Below, piece by piece: positions 25,401 through 39,600 of a stretch of DNA of 64,000 bases. The notes below the pieces were generated by a model. The model had not been told where the DNA came from and did not search any database. It was given only the letters and a program-made list of their open reading frames with translations. Origin of the DNA: Mytilus galloprovincialis (Eukaryota; Mollusca; Bivalvia; Mytilida; Mytilidae); NCBI RefSeq assembly GCF_965363235.1, contig NC_134844.1, positions 87,940,664-88,004,663 on the forward strand. The letters are read 5' to 3'. Numbering within the stretch: position 1 is the stretch's first letter; every line of letters starts with the position of its first letter. Position numbers and translations under genes: made by a program.

Positions 25401-28400
25401 TACAGAATAGTATCTACACTGTGAATTATGTCTTTTCATTTTGTATATTTGTAGACCGTTCTGATGAGCTCATTGATGATTATAATATACAGTATATATT
25501 TAGTCATCCTTTCAATTTTATACCATGAGGATAGTAACCTTGCTTTTAACATAATTTGATTATAATGTCAATATAATTTGCAAAACAAAAACAGAGTAAC
25601 GGGAATCCTAATAATTTAGATGTGATATGAGGGCGAATAAGACAACTCTTAAGTAATCCAAGTCACAATGTGTAAGAAGTGAACAATAATAGATAAAAGT
25701 ACGACAATCAACATGGATCATTTGCTTCCACTGAACAGCCCGCTAAATAGCATAACATGACCAGTTTAAAACACTACTTATACGAAAAAAATAACGGTTC
25801 AATTTACATTTTCAAGAAACGAAAAAAAAAACCACATAAAAACGACATCCTCGAAACAGGATCCTGACTCAGGACATTTGCAAACAAATGCAGCGGGTTT
25901 TAATGTTTTTCACAGCCGCTTACCTACACCCTAATCTGAATTAGAAGTGTAACACTGCAGTTAAGAAGTACACACTGTAAAACATCAAGTGAAATGGTTT
26001 AACCTTATCAAAAGTACGTATTAACAAAAACATACACATACACAAACAATGGAATTATATGCGACTGTAGTACAATTGAGAGGTTTAGCAAGCTATAAAA
26101 CCAGGTTCAATCACCCATTTTCTACATAGGAAAATGCTGCAACCAAGTCAGAAATATCACAGTTGTTATCTTGTGATATGTTTGAGCGTTTGATTTAACA
26201 ATTTGATTAGTGACATTCAGTTTTGAATTTTCTCGGCAATCAGCATTTCTGTGATTTTTTCTTTTTTCCGTCATATTAATATTAACTCATACTAATTCCC
26301 CAAAACTAAATACTAAAGAAACACACCGATTTGATTAATGTGTACAACCACGCTGTCAGATTCGAATCATCCAAACATAAACATGATTAACACTCGTATT
26401 ACTTATCATGATTTTAAAATACTAACGTTACAAAAAGATTGAACGTAAGAATATGACTAATTAGATAAATGTGAACTAGCTGATCAACAAGAACAATATT
26501 TGTGTTAGTTTAATAACAACTTGTCATGATCCTTGATGTATATGTGGAAAATGTGAAATCACCTAAATACTGAACTCCAAGGAAAATTAAAAACGGGATC
26601 CGTTCTATACAAGTTTTTCTTAATTGTTGTATCTGTAGGTTTGATATGACACCTGCGAAATATAAATGCTACCCCAATTAAAAGTAGAACTAATATGTTC
26701 ATCTTGATTTCGAGACAGAAGTACTCAACACGAATTTATCAACATATATATTTCAAAGTTCGTCAGGTGGCTAGTAAGATACAGTAACAGACTCACACCA
26801 TTGAACCCAGTTGTAATCAATCCGTTCAAGAGAGTCTTTCAAAGATCCACCATCGAAGGCAAAGTCCATATCAGTCATTGCATATCTGGTTATCTTATGA
26901 CATGGTCTGTTCACCCTTCCGGAGCACCTGAAATCACCCCAGTTTTTGATGGGGTTCGTGTTACTTATTCTTTTATTTTCTATGTTGTGTCTTGTATACT
27001 TTTTTTTGTCTGTTTGTCTTTTTCTTTTAAGCCCTAGTGTTGTTAGTTTATTTGCGATCTATGAGTTTGTCACTTTCGCCCCTAAGTACAGTCCTTGGAT
27101 GGTGTAAACTTCCCACTTACACCATACAGCATTACACCATACACCATACCCCATTACACCATACACCTTGTACCGTTACACCATACACGTTACACCTTTA
27201 CACCATACACCTTACACTTAACACCATACACCATTCCCTATTCTATCTATACAATTCGAAATTACCCATAATGCAATTAAATTTTAAATATTAAGATTTT
27301 TATTATGTTTATGCTTACAATCCGAAAAAATGAAAATAAAAAAAACTTCGTTTGTTACAAATGAAAGGTCGTACACTATCATTCACACCATTCCCGATCG
27401 CACGTTACACAATCACACCATTCCCCTGACACCATACACCATAGCACCATACACCTTACACCATTGCACCATATGCCATTCACCATTACACCATACACGT
27501 TGTTTTGGGAAGTTTACACCATCCAAGGGCTGTATATTCATGTTTCTGTTTGCAACTGTCATTTTATCACGGGAAGTAAAATAAGGTAAGCAAAAAACGA
27601 ACATCTAAATTTTAGAAATAAAGTTCAAGTTGTAAAAATGACAAAATATTGCACACTTTACAAGGTGGTAAAGATAAACAGTATCTGAAATCTGTATCAC
27701 GTAAGACACATCATCAGAAAAAAATGTGTATTCGTTCGATACAAAAAAAATGAGAAAAAAAAAGTTAAATCATTTGATACAACAAAAATGTGTCGTTAGT
27801 TGTTACAAGTAAAACTATTTACCGAGTCTGTAATTTATTAATGTTTTATGTATACACACCATAAAACGGAAGGTCTGCCAACGTCATCAATATGTTTTCA
27901 GTTATACTTTTAGAAACGCCCTTGTGACTTATCCTCTATGTTTTTGTTTTTATATTATTAAAATTTTTAATTCCTATTTTTAGAAGTCATGCTTCAGGGA
28001 AACATTATTTAACTATATCAAAGCTTATTCAGCAGGCTTACATTATATTTCATCAACATATTTCTACAACACATTTCCAAATTTTCTTTCCAAGGTAAGT
28101 TTTTTTCTCAATTGAAATGTATGTAAAAACAAACAAATAAAAACAAAAAATCACAGATAGGCATATAGATAAAGTAGATTAGCAAAAATGAAAGACAAGA
28201 ATACAGAACTTTACAATAGCACAATAACTTTATGTATATAGAGAGTAACGGAATATGCATCAACGAATCACAAAAAAAAAGCATAGACGTAATGCACATA
28301 CGCATAAATTAAAGACAAGAATACATAAATTATTATAGAATAGTAACACAATGACGGATGTATAAGTAAAGAGCCACGAAATATGTATCAAAGAAACATA

Positions 28401-30675
28401 AAAAACGCATGTAGACAAAGCACATTAGAAAACATGAAAGACACGAATATAAGAATTATCAAAGACCAATAACACAAATGGCAAATTGACGGGATGTACC
28501 AGCACAGAGTCACGTCAAATTGATATAAAAAAACAGACTAAACAGTAAAAGTAATATTCGTAACGATAAATTAAAGAATACTATAACTTGTTGTTAAGAT
28601 AAAACAAATCGTCAGTTACCTGACACTATATTTCAATACCATCGTGTATAATAATTTGAGGGTTGAAACGAAATATTTATCAACAATGTCATCGAACCTT
28701 CTGATGAACCTTTTTTTTTAGAAAATGACATATGCACAGATGTTTTTCAGGCTGGTTATAGTTTTGAATCTGAAACGCATATATATTGTCAGATAAATAT
28801 AAGACTTCATATTGATTTTGAAAATCATTCAATATAAAACTAACTCTTTGAAATATTAATATTACATGCATTTGACTTTAATAAAAAAAAATGTTTAGAC
28901 GCAAAGAGAAGCGTTGAAGCTATAGAACAGTTAAGTATTCAATCGCATTTACATAAATATGTTACACTCAAGGTTGTTTGATTCCTTCGACTTAAGAAAT
29001 GAAATCAGGGACATTCGTTGCCCATATATATCACTTTCACTTCTCATACTTAACAGACACTTGTATTTTTATGTCGTTTTTTTAGCTAGGGTGTGAAGGA
29101 AGAGGACAGTCTGGTATTTATTATTGCTATGATATCTACAATGAACAGCTGACTAGTTACTTGCAGACATATTTGGGTTTGATTGTGACATGTTGTGTTT
29201 TCCAGGTAAAAAACCCAACAATTTTAAGGGACTTACTGATTTGGATTTGGGTGCTTTTAATAACAATAGGATACAAAGTGAACATTAATAAGGCAACAAA
29301 AACATAATATTGACAACAACAAATTGAGCAAAACAAACAGACCTAATTTGTAAAATTGTCAGAAATGTGGTTACAACAGTCAGCATTGTGTAATAACTTT
29401 AAGCACTATAAAACAAATATCTGTTTCAACAAAGACAATCAAAATTACATGTAGACACTCAATAAAGAAATTACATAGGCAAAACTGAAAGACAAGCATA
29501 CAAAAAATTACCGTAGCACAATCCCACAATGGCGGGATTAGTAAATAAAGAACCACGATCAAAGTATAATTCCAAGTATGGACTAAAGAGTAAAGGTAAG
29601 AATTATACAAAGTCAAAAAAGAACACTTTAACAAATTATTCAGAAGATAGACAAGGGTAGTATCTAGAATATAAAATTAAAGATCATCATGTGTGTACTG
29701 TGAATTCGAGGTAGATAAGGAATATTTTTCAACGAGGTGTCTATATCTTTCGGTGAAATTTTTATAGGAAAAATGACGAAATTTCCCATGTCTAAAACTT
29801 GCTCCATCCACTTTAAGCCAAGACGCTCGTTATTATCAGAAAATAAACATAACTTTACTTCTTGTAAATACTCGAGGATTTACTCTAAACTGTCAACAAT
29901 CAAGTAGGTGTATCTGTTAAAATGATAATTTGTTTATATGTTTTGAATTCGGCTTGATATGGTCATAGCATCGAAATGCCCTTTTGAAACAAGGATGAGA
30001 TTATATCTGGGCCTTTAAAAAGTCATTATAAGTATTTTTTGAAGCGTACGATTTTGTATTGATGATTTAAAGCAACAACTCATTGACAAAGAAAATATGA
30101 TTTGATTCCTGATATATAATTTTTTTTTGCTGGTACCATTGTGTTAGTACTCATATATCTATTTTCGGAAAATTATAAAAAAAATTATCTGAGCGACACT
30201 GATGAGTCTTATGTAGACGAAACGCGCGTCTGGCGTATAAAATTATAATGCTGGTACTTTTGATAACTATATGTTCGTCAATGATGTTGTATGTACAAAA
30301 AGTCATATACAACACGAAACTCGATGTTTGAATTTGTTAATATACGATGAGAAATTAAAATAAACATAATATGTTTCTTACTACCCTAAAACAAGTATTG
30401 GCCAGTGATGACTACTTCCTTTATTATAAAACAAACAAATTACAATTGATTAATAGCTGGTCTTCAAATTACGAAAACAAGGGAAAGGACAATTCATAAT
30501 ACTCTGTTTTTCTTTTAAAGGCTATAACAATAGTTGCTGTAGAATATACGTACAGAAAACTTGAATTTAAAGAAAAGAAATCAAGCATTACAAATAATAA
30601 GTACTACTTACTATTGACAATACAACATGGAATTTTCAGAAATGTGTTTAATTTTGCTAAGGATAACTGGAAAAG
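22423..30675 (+). CDS. Tetraspanin unit 1 of the triple gene, with reduced large loop
   Basis: Six exons. The start MAKTRRGRL is a short basic cytoplasmic N-terminus, then helix 1 is split by the first intron. Exon 24491-24721 (77 codons) carries the rest of helix 1, the small loop and helix 2. Exon 25455-25529 carries helix 3. The large extracellular loop comes from 27984-28094 and the first part of 29086-29205. Here the usual CCG is replaced by LGCEGRG, and only one more loop cysteine (YYC) follows. Exon 29086-29205 (40 codons) joins what are two separate exons (65 and 28 codons) in units 2 and 3, so the loop is shortened. Exon 30521-30675 finishes helix 4 and adds a 40-residue basic linker ending in FAKDNWK. 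The disulfide scaffold typical of tetraspanins is therefore largely lost in this unit. Confidence 0.7.
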
Positions 30676-33600
30676 GTAAGAAAGAGTTTTCAAAATACTT
30701 TGTAGTGGCATATTTAATTAAAGTGGCGGTTTATGTTGAATTGTGACTTCATTTAAAATGCACCATACGCCATAATTTTTAACAATGTTTAAAATAAGAA
30801 TAGACTTATGTGTTTTTGCCCTTAAAACAGCTTTAAGTCTCTTTAATTATATTGTTCGTTTCAATATAATTGATCAATTGTTTTATTAAACAGATGTAGA
30901 TTTTTAAACATTTTTCCTTCTCAAATCGTAAACGAACCAATATAATTAGACGACCAATAGTGTCACTTATAATGCCTTCAAATTAAAAAAAAATCATAAA
31001 ACATGGCATAAAAAAAATTCATAAAACATGGCATAAAAAAAAATATTTTTTAAACAAAACACATCCAAGGCAAACAAAAACACTATTTGAAAACTAGTTT
31101 GGGAATATTTTATTTTCACTTCTTTTCTTTAGTGTTAATCGATTAATACATTGAGATTCCACCACTACAACAAATGTGCTACGAAATTTCGCCTCTCGAA
31201 ACAGTTAAATCTTCAAAGCGAACGGCTTGCCGAGCTTTTTCAACAATTTAAATTCAACTGTAATGAGTAAAGAAATATCGTTGAGGAATCTGTTTTTCTT
31301 ATGTGTTTTCCCCTTTTAACAAACAAATTGCAGAAAGTTGTGTCATTTTTATGTGACGTCATCAGACATGGTCGCTAATTTTCAGGACGTCACAATTGGA
31401 TACTTCACTAGTAATGAAAATTATTTTTCTCTCACCGCTCAGGAAATGTGAAAAAATACATAAATTAGAGAAATTTTATCATTACAGTATTTACATTAAA
31501 TATTCGCACGATATACGTATAGCATGTGCAGGTGTATATTTTGTTAAATGCAGTGCTTGCACTCTACTTAATTTGAAGAAGGAACGAAATTATTTCTACA
31601 AACTAAATTTTCACATAGTCTTAATAAATGTATAATGCCACTATTTAATACAAAAAAGAACAATCACTTTTTTTAAGAAATTTAGTAAGTGTTATATTAA
31701 TAAAAAAAAAAACAGTTAGTCCCTCCAACTATTTTTAGTTGCATTATCATCTTACTGATTTTTTTTCTTTCTATTGAGTTTAATTCTCTCAATCAACATA
31801 TTACTAAACAAGTATGTCATCATAATTTTGTAAATCATTTTAGAATAGGTTACTGTATTTGTTTACATCAACTATTGTATAAATAAAGGCAACAGTAGTA
31901 TACCGATGTTCAAACTCATAAATCCATGGACAAAAAACAAAATCGGGGTAACAAACTAAAACTGAGGGAAACGCATTGAATATAAGAGGAGAACAATGAC
32001 ACAACAATACAATATAACACACACAGAAACGGACCAAGCAATAGACAAAATCCCACGATAATAACAAATATAACATCAAAACCAAATACATGGATTTGGG
32101 ATAGACAAGTACCGTGACACGGCTTATCGCAATGTGAATTTACACTCAAAAATAAGAGAAAACAAACGACGCAACGTTAAAATGTAACGCATACAGAAAC
32201 GAACTATAACATAACAATGGCCATATTCCTGACTTGGTACAGGACATTTTTAAATAAAAAAAATGGCAGGTTGAACCTGGTTTTGTGGCATGTTAAACCT
32301 CCCCTTTAATAGCCATTTGAAATATAACATTAAGATGACAACTCAACACCACATGTGTTAATATTGTATGTTTCTCTGTAAACTTGTATTTAGTTTCTAT
32401 ACTAGTCAACAAAAGAAACGATACACGACTTTGGAATAAAATTTATCAAAAAGTATTAAATGTAAAACAAAATGGGATACACTATTCAAAAACACTTTAA
32501 TTTGTAATGTATGCACATAAGATTATGTAAATCAAATTCTGTCGGAAAGTAACTAAATTCTGTGCAAACAATCATAGGGTGCAAATATTTTTTTGCGGAA
32601 AATTGCATAAAAAATCGACACTCTATTTTACTAAATTCTAAAAAACTAAATGAATTTTCAAATTTGTTGAAAAATATTTAATATGCTAATCGAGTTATGT
32701 TCATGTTGTAAATAATGCGTTGATATATCGATTTTATTTTAATTTTTGGTTAAAAAAAGTGTTTTTTGAAATCTCACAAAAATGCAAAAAAACAAAAAAC
32801 AAACGTTTTCGTCTCAAATCAAAAGCTTATTATGCTTATGGTATGAAAATAACACACTGCAAATTTGGAACTTTCGGATTAGTTTTAAGATGGTTACCGT
32901 TTTTTTTTTTACTTTTAATTTCACTTTTCACATACTGTCTATGGTAAATCAATTGATAATGTATACATTTTAACGATTTCGTGTAGGGTCGAAGTTTGTT
33001 TTACAACTAAACGAAGAAACATTTTGATTTAAAAAAAAAAATGATTGCAAACATTGTATTTACCTTTAAATGAGAGGTTTGCGTCATTATTTGGAACTTC
33101 TATTTTTAAAATTGTCGTTTTATGTAAATTTTGTCAAAAAATTTAAATATCGCCAAATCACGTCATGATAACAAAATCTATTTTGAAACGGATTTATATT
33201 TCCATGGTTATTAAGTATTACTACCTTCAATACTGGTCCTATAAACGAAAAACTTCATCTTAAATTTGAAAAAAAGTCGTGTATCGTTTCTTTTGTTGAC
33301 TAGTATATAAAATATAATATCTATCTATCTATCGATCTATCGATCTACTCGAAGATTAGCCCAATTATTTATTTTATATAAAACAAATAAAGTGCAAGAG
33401 AAAATATAAAAGAAATGAAATAAACATACATGAGATGTTTATTTTTACTCCACTTTATGAGCTATATTTATGCATTCTCAAAATATTTTATAGGTCGAAA
33501 ACAGTCTTCGTCTCTGTTTTTCTGAAGATCATTTCATTAGTAAGTTTAGATGATAGTTGATGTTAATCCTTAGTTTTCAAAGTAATGTTTTATCACTTTT

Positions 33601-36600
33601 TGAGGATCGTGTTCTTTAGTTAACATTAACAGATTAAATGCAGCAAAATGCATTTTACAAAGTGCGTGGTATACTTTGTTTGGTGAGGCTTTTTCTCGTT
33701 TATTTCAATTAAAAACTATGAAAAAATGACAATGTAATGTCAAATACCTACATCGTGTTATTCATATGACATCACACGTGATCGGTTCATTGATTATATT
33801 GTCATATTTTGTTAAAATTGAAAACGTTTCGTATTGTTGCAATTGCAGGGTCGAATAATGGCTTTTATTGTTGGCATCTTTTAAGGTATATTTTTGTTTG
33901 AATCCTTGTCAGAAATATTTGTATATTTGTTCAAACCTTTAAGTAAATGTGTTGCTTAATTAACAAATGCCATAACTTTTATAAAAGCTCTTTATGTACA
34001 GGAGGTATGACTGCAATTGACGCAATAGTATAACCATTCTGTTATAATTTTCAGATAGTTGGAGCTGGCCTCCTTGGATTAGGACTTATTTTAATTGGAG
34101 ATGAATTTATTCATGATAGTTCCCTCAAATATATATTTTACCAAATACAGTTTTACAACTATTATTTCTATGATATACTAGTAGGGTTGGCTGCTTCTTC
34201 GGTAGTACTTGGTATTTTGACGATTGTAATCGCCGTCTTTGGATTAGTTGGGTCATGGAAAAAATCATCATCAGTACTCATCATGGTAGGTTACAAACTA
34301 ATTAATTTTGATATTGGAAATTAGAAAACAAATAAGGTAGAACAGTTTTTTTATCACCAGTTTTGTTTGAATTTTATAGAAAGAAAGCATGTCTTGAGTA
34401 ATTCTGTTATATGGCTGGCCTTTACTTTTTTTTCCTATTTCTGAATGTGTTTCTATTCATTCATTTACATGTTTGTGTACTGTTCCTTTGACTAAAGGGT
34501 AGCTGGTTAAGATAATCTAGTCAAATTAGCCTACATTATAAAAACGTAACACTTATCATTATGGAATAACCGTTTCACAAATGATATCGGATATGTTCCT
34601 TACGTCGTAACTACAATCCCCTCTTCCACAAATGTGACCTACCGAATTAGACTATTTATCGGATGTGTTCTCTCATAAGCAACACAACGGGTGCCACATG
34701 TGGAGCAGGATCTGCTTACCCTTCCGGAGCACCTGAGATCACCCCTAGTTTTTGATGGAGTTTGTGTTGTTTATTCTTAAGTTTTCTATGTTGTGTCATG
34801 TGTACTATTGTGTGTCTGTTTGTCCTTTTCATTTTTAGCCATGGCGTTGTCAGTTTATTTTCGATTAATGAGTTTGAATGTCCCTCTGGTAACTTTCGTC
34901 CCTCTTTTATTATACTATATCAAACAAACCTCGTGCTGTCGCAAATAGAGCTAACATGCCGTTTCAACTATTACACACTTAACATGCAATACATTTATCT
35001 CCAAAATATAGTAATTACTATGCTATGGAGACAAGTGTGTTAGAAACAAATTTGACCAGCGACTTGGGCATAATTTTTAATTGTTAATTAACCAGTTATA
35101 GTATATCAAAATGTAATATTTTTTTTACTTTAGATAGCTTATAAAACAATTATTACTGGTTCATAAATAATAAAGATAGCCTACCAGCTGAGACTGTTTA
35201 ACTAGCGACGCGTAGTCTTACATAAAATTAAATTCAGTTTTTCGAAAAGTCCCAAGATTAAACTGCAATGCATCTCCATTTATATGCCACATATTAAAAT
35301 ACATATATTGTTTGTCAGTACATACTCTTAGATAAACATGCATTCAATGAAAAGGTCTACACAACTGTTATATCGTCTTTGGCATCCAAACAATGTAACG
35401 TCATAGGTATCCTGACGATTTCAAACATACACACTAGACGTACTTATTCTTTTCGTATTGACAAATTAAGAAAACAGGACTTTCTTGAATTAACATACTT
35501 CAAAATTCTGAATTTACAAAGGTAGGTGTCCTCAGTTCCGGACTGTAAAACGTGGTATCTGAACTTTCAAAATATTTGTCAACGTTCAATGACGTTAATC
35601 GTTCTTAACAAATTGCATTTAAATTTCTTAGTGACAGATGTACACTGACTTTATATTTAGTAAGTTATATCAGATAAAGTCAACAAACATGCCAGACTTT
35701 TACTTTTATGCCATATGCGCTTTTCGTCTACAAAAGTCTCATCAGTGACGATCGGATATGAAATTAAGAAAAAAAAAAAAAATAAAAGTTTAAAAGCATT
35801 TAGGACCAAAAAATTTGCAGAAGACAGTTGTGACCTAAATAATTGAGTTTATATTTACAGAGTTCAGTTCTTTCTATTATTTTGCACGTGCCAAGGATAG
35901 TTACTGTCATATTGTTTGTGGTGTTCGTGGAAAAGGTAGGCATACATATCTACCAATGAAAATGTTAGACGACCGTCGAACAACAGTTAACATAAATAAA
36001 CATTGAAAACTATTGATCAACAGCACAAAATCTTTGTTTTACCTGATTGAAATAGCGTTGACCGTGCGCACATTTTTAGAATGAAGCGCTTACGATCTTC
36101 ATACAAAATGTACTTCGGTCAAGTCTGTTACGCCCCAAAGAAGTTACAAAAAGAAGAATTCAATTTTTAGATAAGATGTTATGCCCCCGAGCATCACTGA
36201 AAACACATTCATTGCTTTGGGCATTCCAGATAAAGATTAATGATATATAATTGCTTTAAGCGTATGAATTCTTAAGTGGTATTTTTATTTGCAAAGCACT
36301 TGGTCGATCACGCTGATACGTGTTATCGTCAATACTGGCGGATATAATTAGTTTAAGAGTGATATGACTGATAACGACACCTAAACATTTGCATAATCTA
36401 CGAAGGCCAAAATAGACACCATTGATTATCTTTCTTATTTAGAACATGACATATGGCATAACGACATTTTAAGGTTTTTTTTAATCTGTACTATGTAAAA
36501 CTCATGACTTCTTGAACATGTTGAATGTACACTAGATTATAAAATAAGAACCTTTTTCCAGATTAATGACACTATGAGAGTTCAGCTTAATTTACAGCAG

Positions 36601-39600
36601 CAAGGCTATTTTTATAACAACGTTCAAAGTGAAATAACTCGGAGATGGAATGACATGATCTTGCAAGTACGATACTTTATATAACATACATGAGCTTGAT
36701 GTAAGTCTACAGAACCACTTATTTAGAATTGGGTAGTATTTTTTTTATTATTCTAATCATTGTTGTGATTTTATCTTCGATCATTTTTGTTGTAAGTAAT
36801 GCATATAATGCCATCTTTCTGCCTGCCAACCCCCCTTTTTTAGCTCCCACAGAGAATAGACTCTCCCGTTTTTTTTAATAGTTTAAACCCGGAATGACTC
36901 GCGTTCTTCATGTTCGTAAACGTAGTCTCCGGCTTTTTCATTACTGTCAATAGAAAAAAATAAACAATTTATGATTATTTTTAACTCTTTGGTCAGTAGT
37001 TTTAAAATTCAATTGATACAAGATAGAGGTCTATGTCTGGATTATTTGACAGTGTAAAACAAATATTCTAATATGACGTGCTTCTTTAGCTTTGTAAAGA
37101 AACCATACTTTATTATCCAATAAAATTAGTTTGCACATGCGTATATTGACTACGGCAGAAAAATGAATTTCGTTAAATTGGTATGCATTTAATTTATTTC
37201 CTTAAATTATAACACTTGCAAACAATAAAATGATACACATTTTGTTACTAATACTTTTACAATGGCAACAATGTGTTACAATTCGTAATTGACATATTTG
37301 ACCTAGATACCACAACGTTCATGTTGGCTGTTCTAATTTCAAAACCCCTCCCTCTGAAAAACACGTTTCATCTCTCCCGTTAAAAAGGCATGTCATTGTA
37401 AAAAATAATTTCATTGAAACATATGTTCCGACGATAAAATATAAAATAAAGTATAGGTTATTATTACTGTTGTACTGAAATGACAAAATTGTTTCATATT
37501 TCAGATAAAATGGATTGACCTTAGCAGGGAATCGAACCCCATTCTCCTATAAAAAAAAAATAGGCGTAATTACCAATATACCACCAAGGTTTCCAATCCA
37601 TTTTACAAATGCAACAAGATTGTCACCCAGTATTAGTTTTAATCATCATTTAATACAGCATTTGAAATCGTCAGATGCACAAAGGCGTGCCCTTTGGCTT
37701 TGATCAACTTTCACCACCGCAAGTATAAATGGATCTCTGTCAAAGGGCCCCTCCTGCCAAGTCTCGAATGTCAGCACAACTTTATCAAGGAATCCTCTAT
37801 CAGATATGAACATATTTACCAATGCTACAATATTAACCGGCGGAATATTTACGATTAATTTAGTAAATAAAGACCTACCCGATTCTCCTTGTGCGTCCAC
37901 CGTCATTGACAACTGACTTGAAAATGTGCGTGTCAGAAATTGACCTCAAAGGAAAAGACTGTTGTAATATAACTTTTCTGTTATATTGTGACACAAATAT
38001 TGTTTTAGTTAATAAATTAATTTGTTAATTTCTGTTACAATTTTGAATTTTAGAAATACAACTTTGCGAAGTTAAACTGGTTTGAACTAGTTGGATAAAA
38101 ATCGACAGGAAGGTTGATGGAATAGCCTACACAAATACGGTGCACTTATACACAGCGAACATAGAAATTACCGTAATTGTCCTAATCAGAATCGCTCTGG
38201 CAAAAATAATCACGAATATAATGCCTACCCATGTTAAAACTACAATAAAGTATAGTTGGCATCAATTATTTCTTAAATAGAAAACATCAACGAAATTCAA
38301 CATTAGTTGACCCATGGTCATTGTATACCAAAGTAAGAAACTGCCCAAAAACGACATATCTCTTAAGAAAAGGATGTACTTTTGAAAATATCATCTCTCA
38401 ATAATAGAGATAATCAAACCAAAAAAAAGAGACATCCAATAGAGAAAACAGAGAGAGAGAGATATTAAGGATGCATTATCTACGTAATTTGGTCCCGATG
38501 AATTTAATAAGACAGATGAAAAACAGATTTATCCAAAACCAAAGGAATACATCGTCGAATTTATACTATTCAACTATCACAATGTACAAGCTTCAAATAT
38601 ATTTAGAACATATGCATTAGGCAGAAAACATGTGTTTACTTTCTCCGATGTTTTTCCTTGGTGGTTAGCTGCACGCGCCTGGCGAAGCTAATTTGTTTAG
38701 CGTACTATTGCCTGTATATTAAATATAACAAATGATTTTTTAACACTCATTGGTGTTTAAATAACATTCTAAAGCATTTATTTAATTTAATTTAATTTCA
38801 AATTGCTCCACGCCTAGATAATTTGTATGTTGATTGATTTTTAGACACTATATATAATTTTTTTTATAGTTAGAGTGCTGTGGAGTTTATAGTTCTTCAG
38901 ACACCTTGTCACGATCACATGGCTATGCAGACATATTTTGCTGTACAAATGCACATGAGAGTAGAACAGATTCCGGATCGGATTATTATAATGATTTTTA
39001 TTCTTATTATCATTATTACAGTCATTTACATTTTTTTGGTGACTGCGATGGATATAAAACTGATGTAAGTGAATCATTAGTGATATCGTTATTTGTCGAA
39101 GTTAAATTGTAAACATAAAAACGAATGAACATTAATATTTTGAAAGGACGCTCGTAAGAGAAACATAATCATTGTTCACATTTATATTTAGCTTATCTGA
39201 AACAGTGACCGAAAACATCATTAATCCGAGTTTACATGTGTATCTAACTTTAACTAGAGGTCAGTCATTTAAAGACCGATTACCGAATCATATACGTAGA
39301 CGTATATGCACCTGCAGATTTACCAATAAGCATTATGTGATTTACAGCTTAAATTGTATATACTTTCAATAATGCAGATGGGTAACTGATTTATTTCTAA
39401 TAATTGGATTGTGTAGCTGATTCATATGTTAGAACAGAAGGGCGAAAAATACTAAAGGGATACAGGGAAAACGTATAAAAGTCTTAAGCTAGGGATCACA
39501 TCATTGTTATTGGTATATCTGCAGATGCATGATACGTTTTTGAATGACCGACCTCTACTTTACAACAATAAACATAATTGACTTAAGTTCAAGTTGAAGG

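Noticed and set aside
27100-27520. ACACCAT repeats considered as a CRISPR-like or telomere-like array
   Set aside because: Unit lengths are irregular, there are no unique spacers, and the array lies within the inverted ends of a MITE.
34762-35043. 93-codon hydrophobic ORF
   Set aside because: It starts in the non-coding 3' tail of a fossil retroelement; the hydrophobicity comes from its T-rich sequence.
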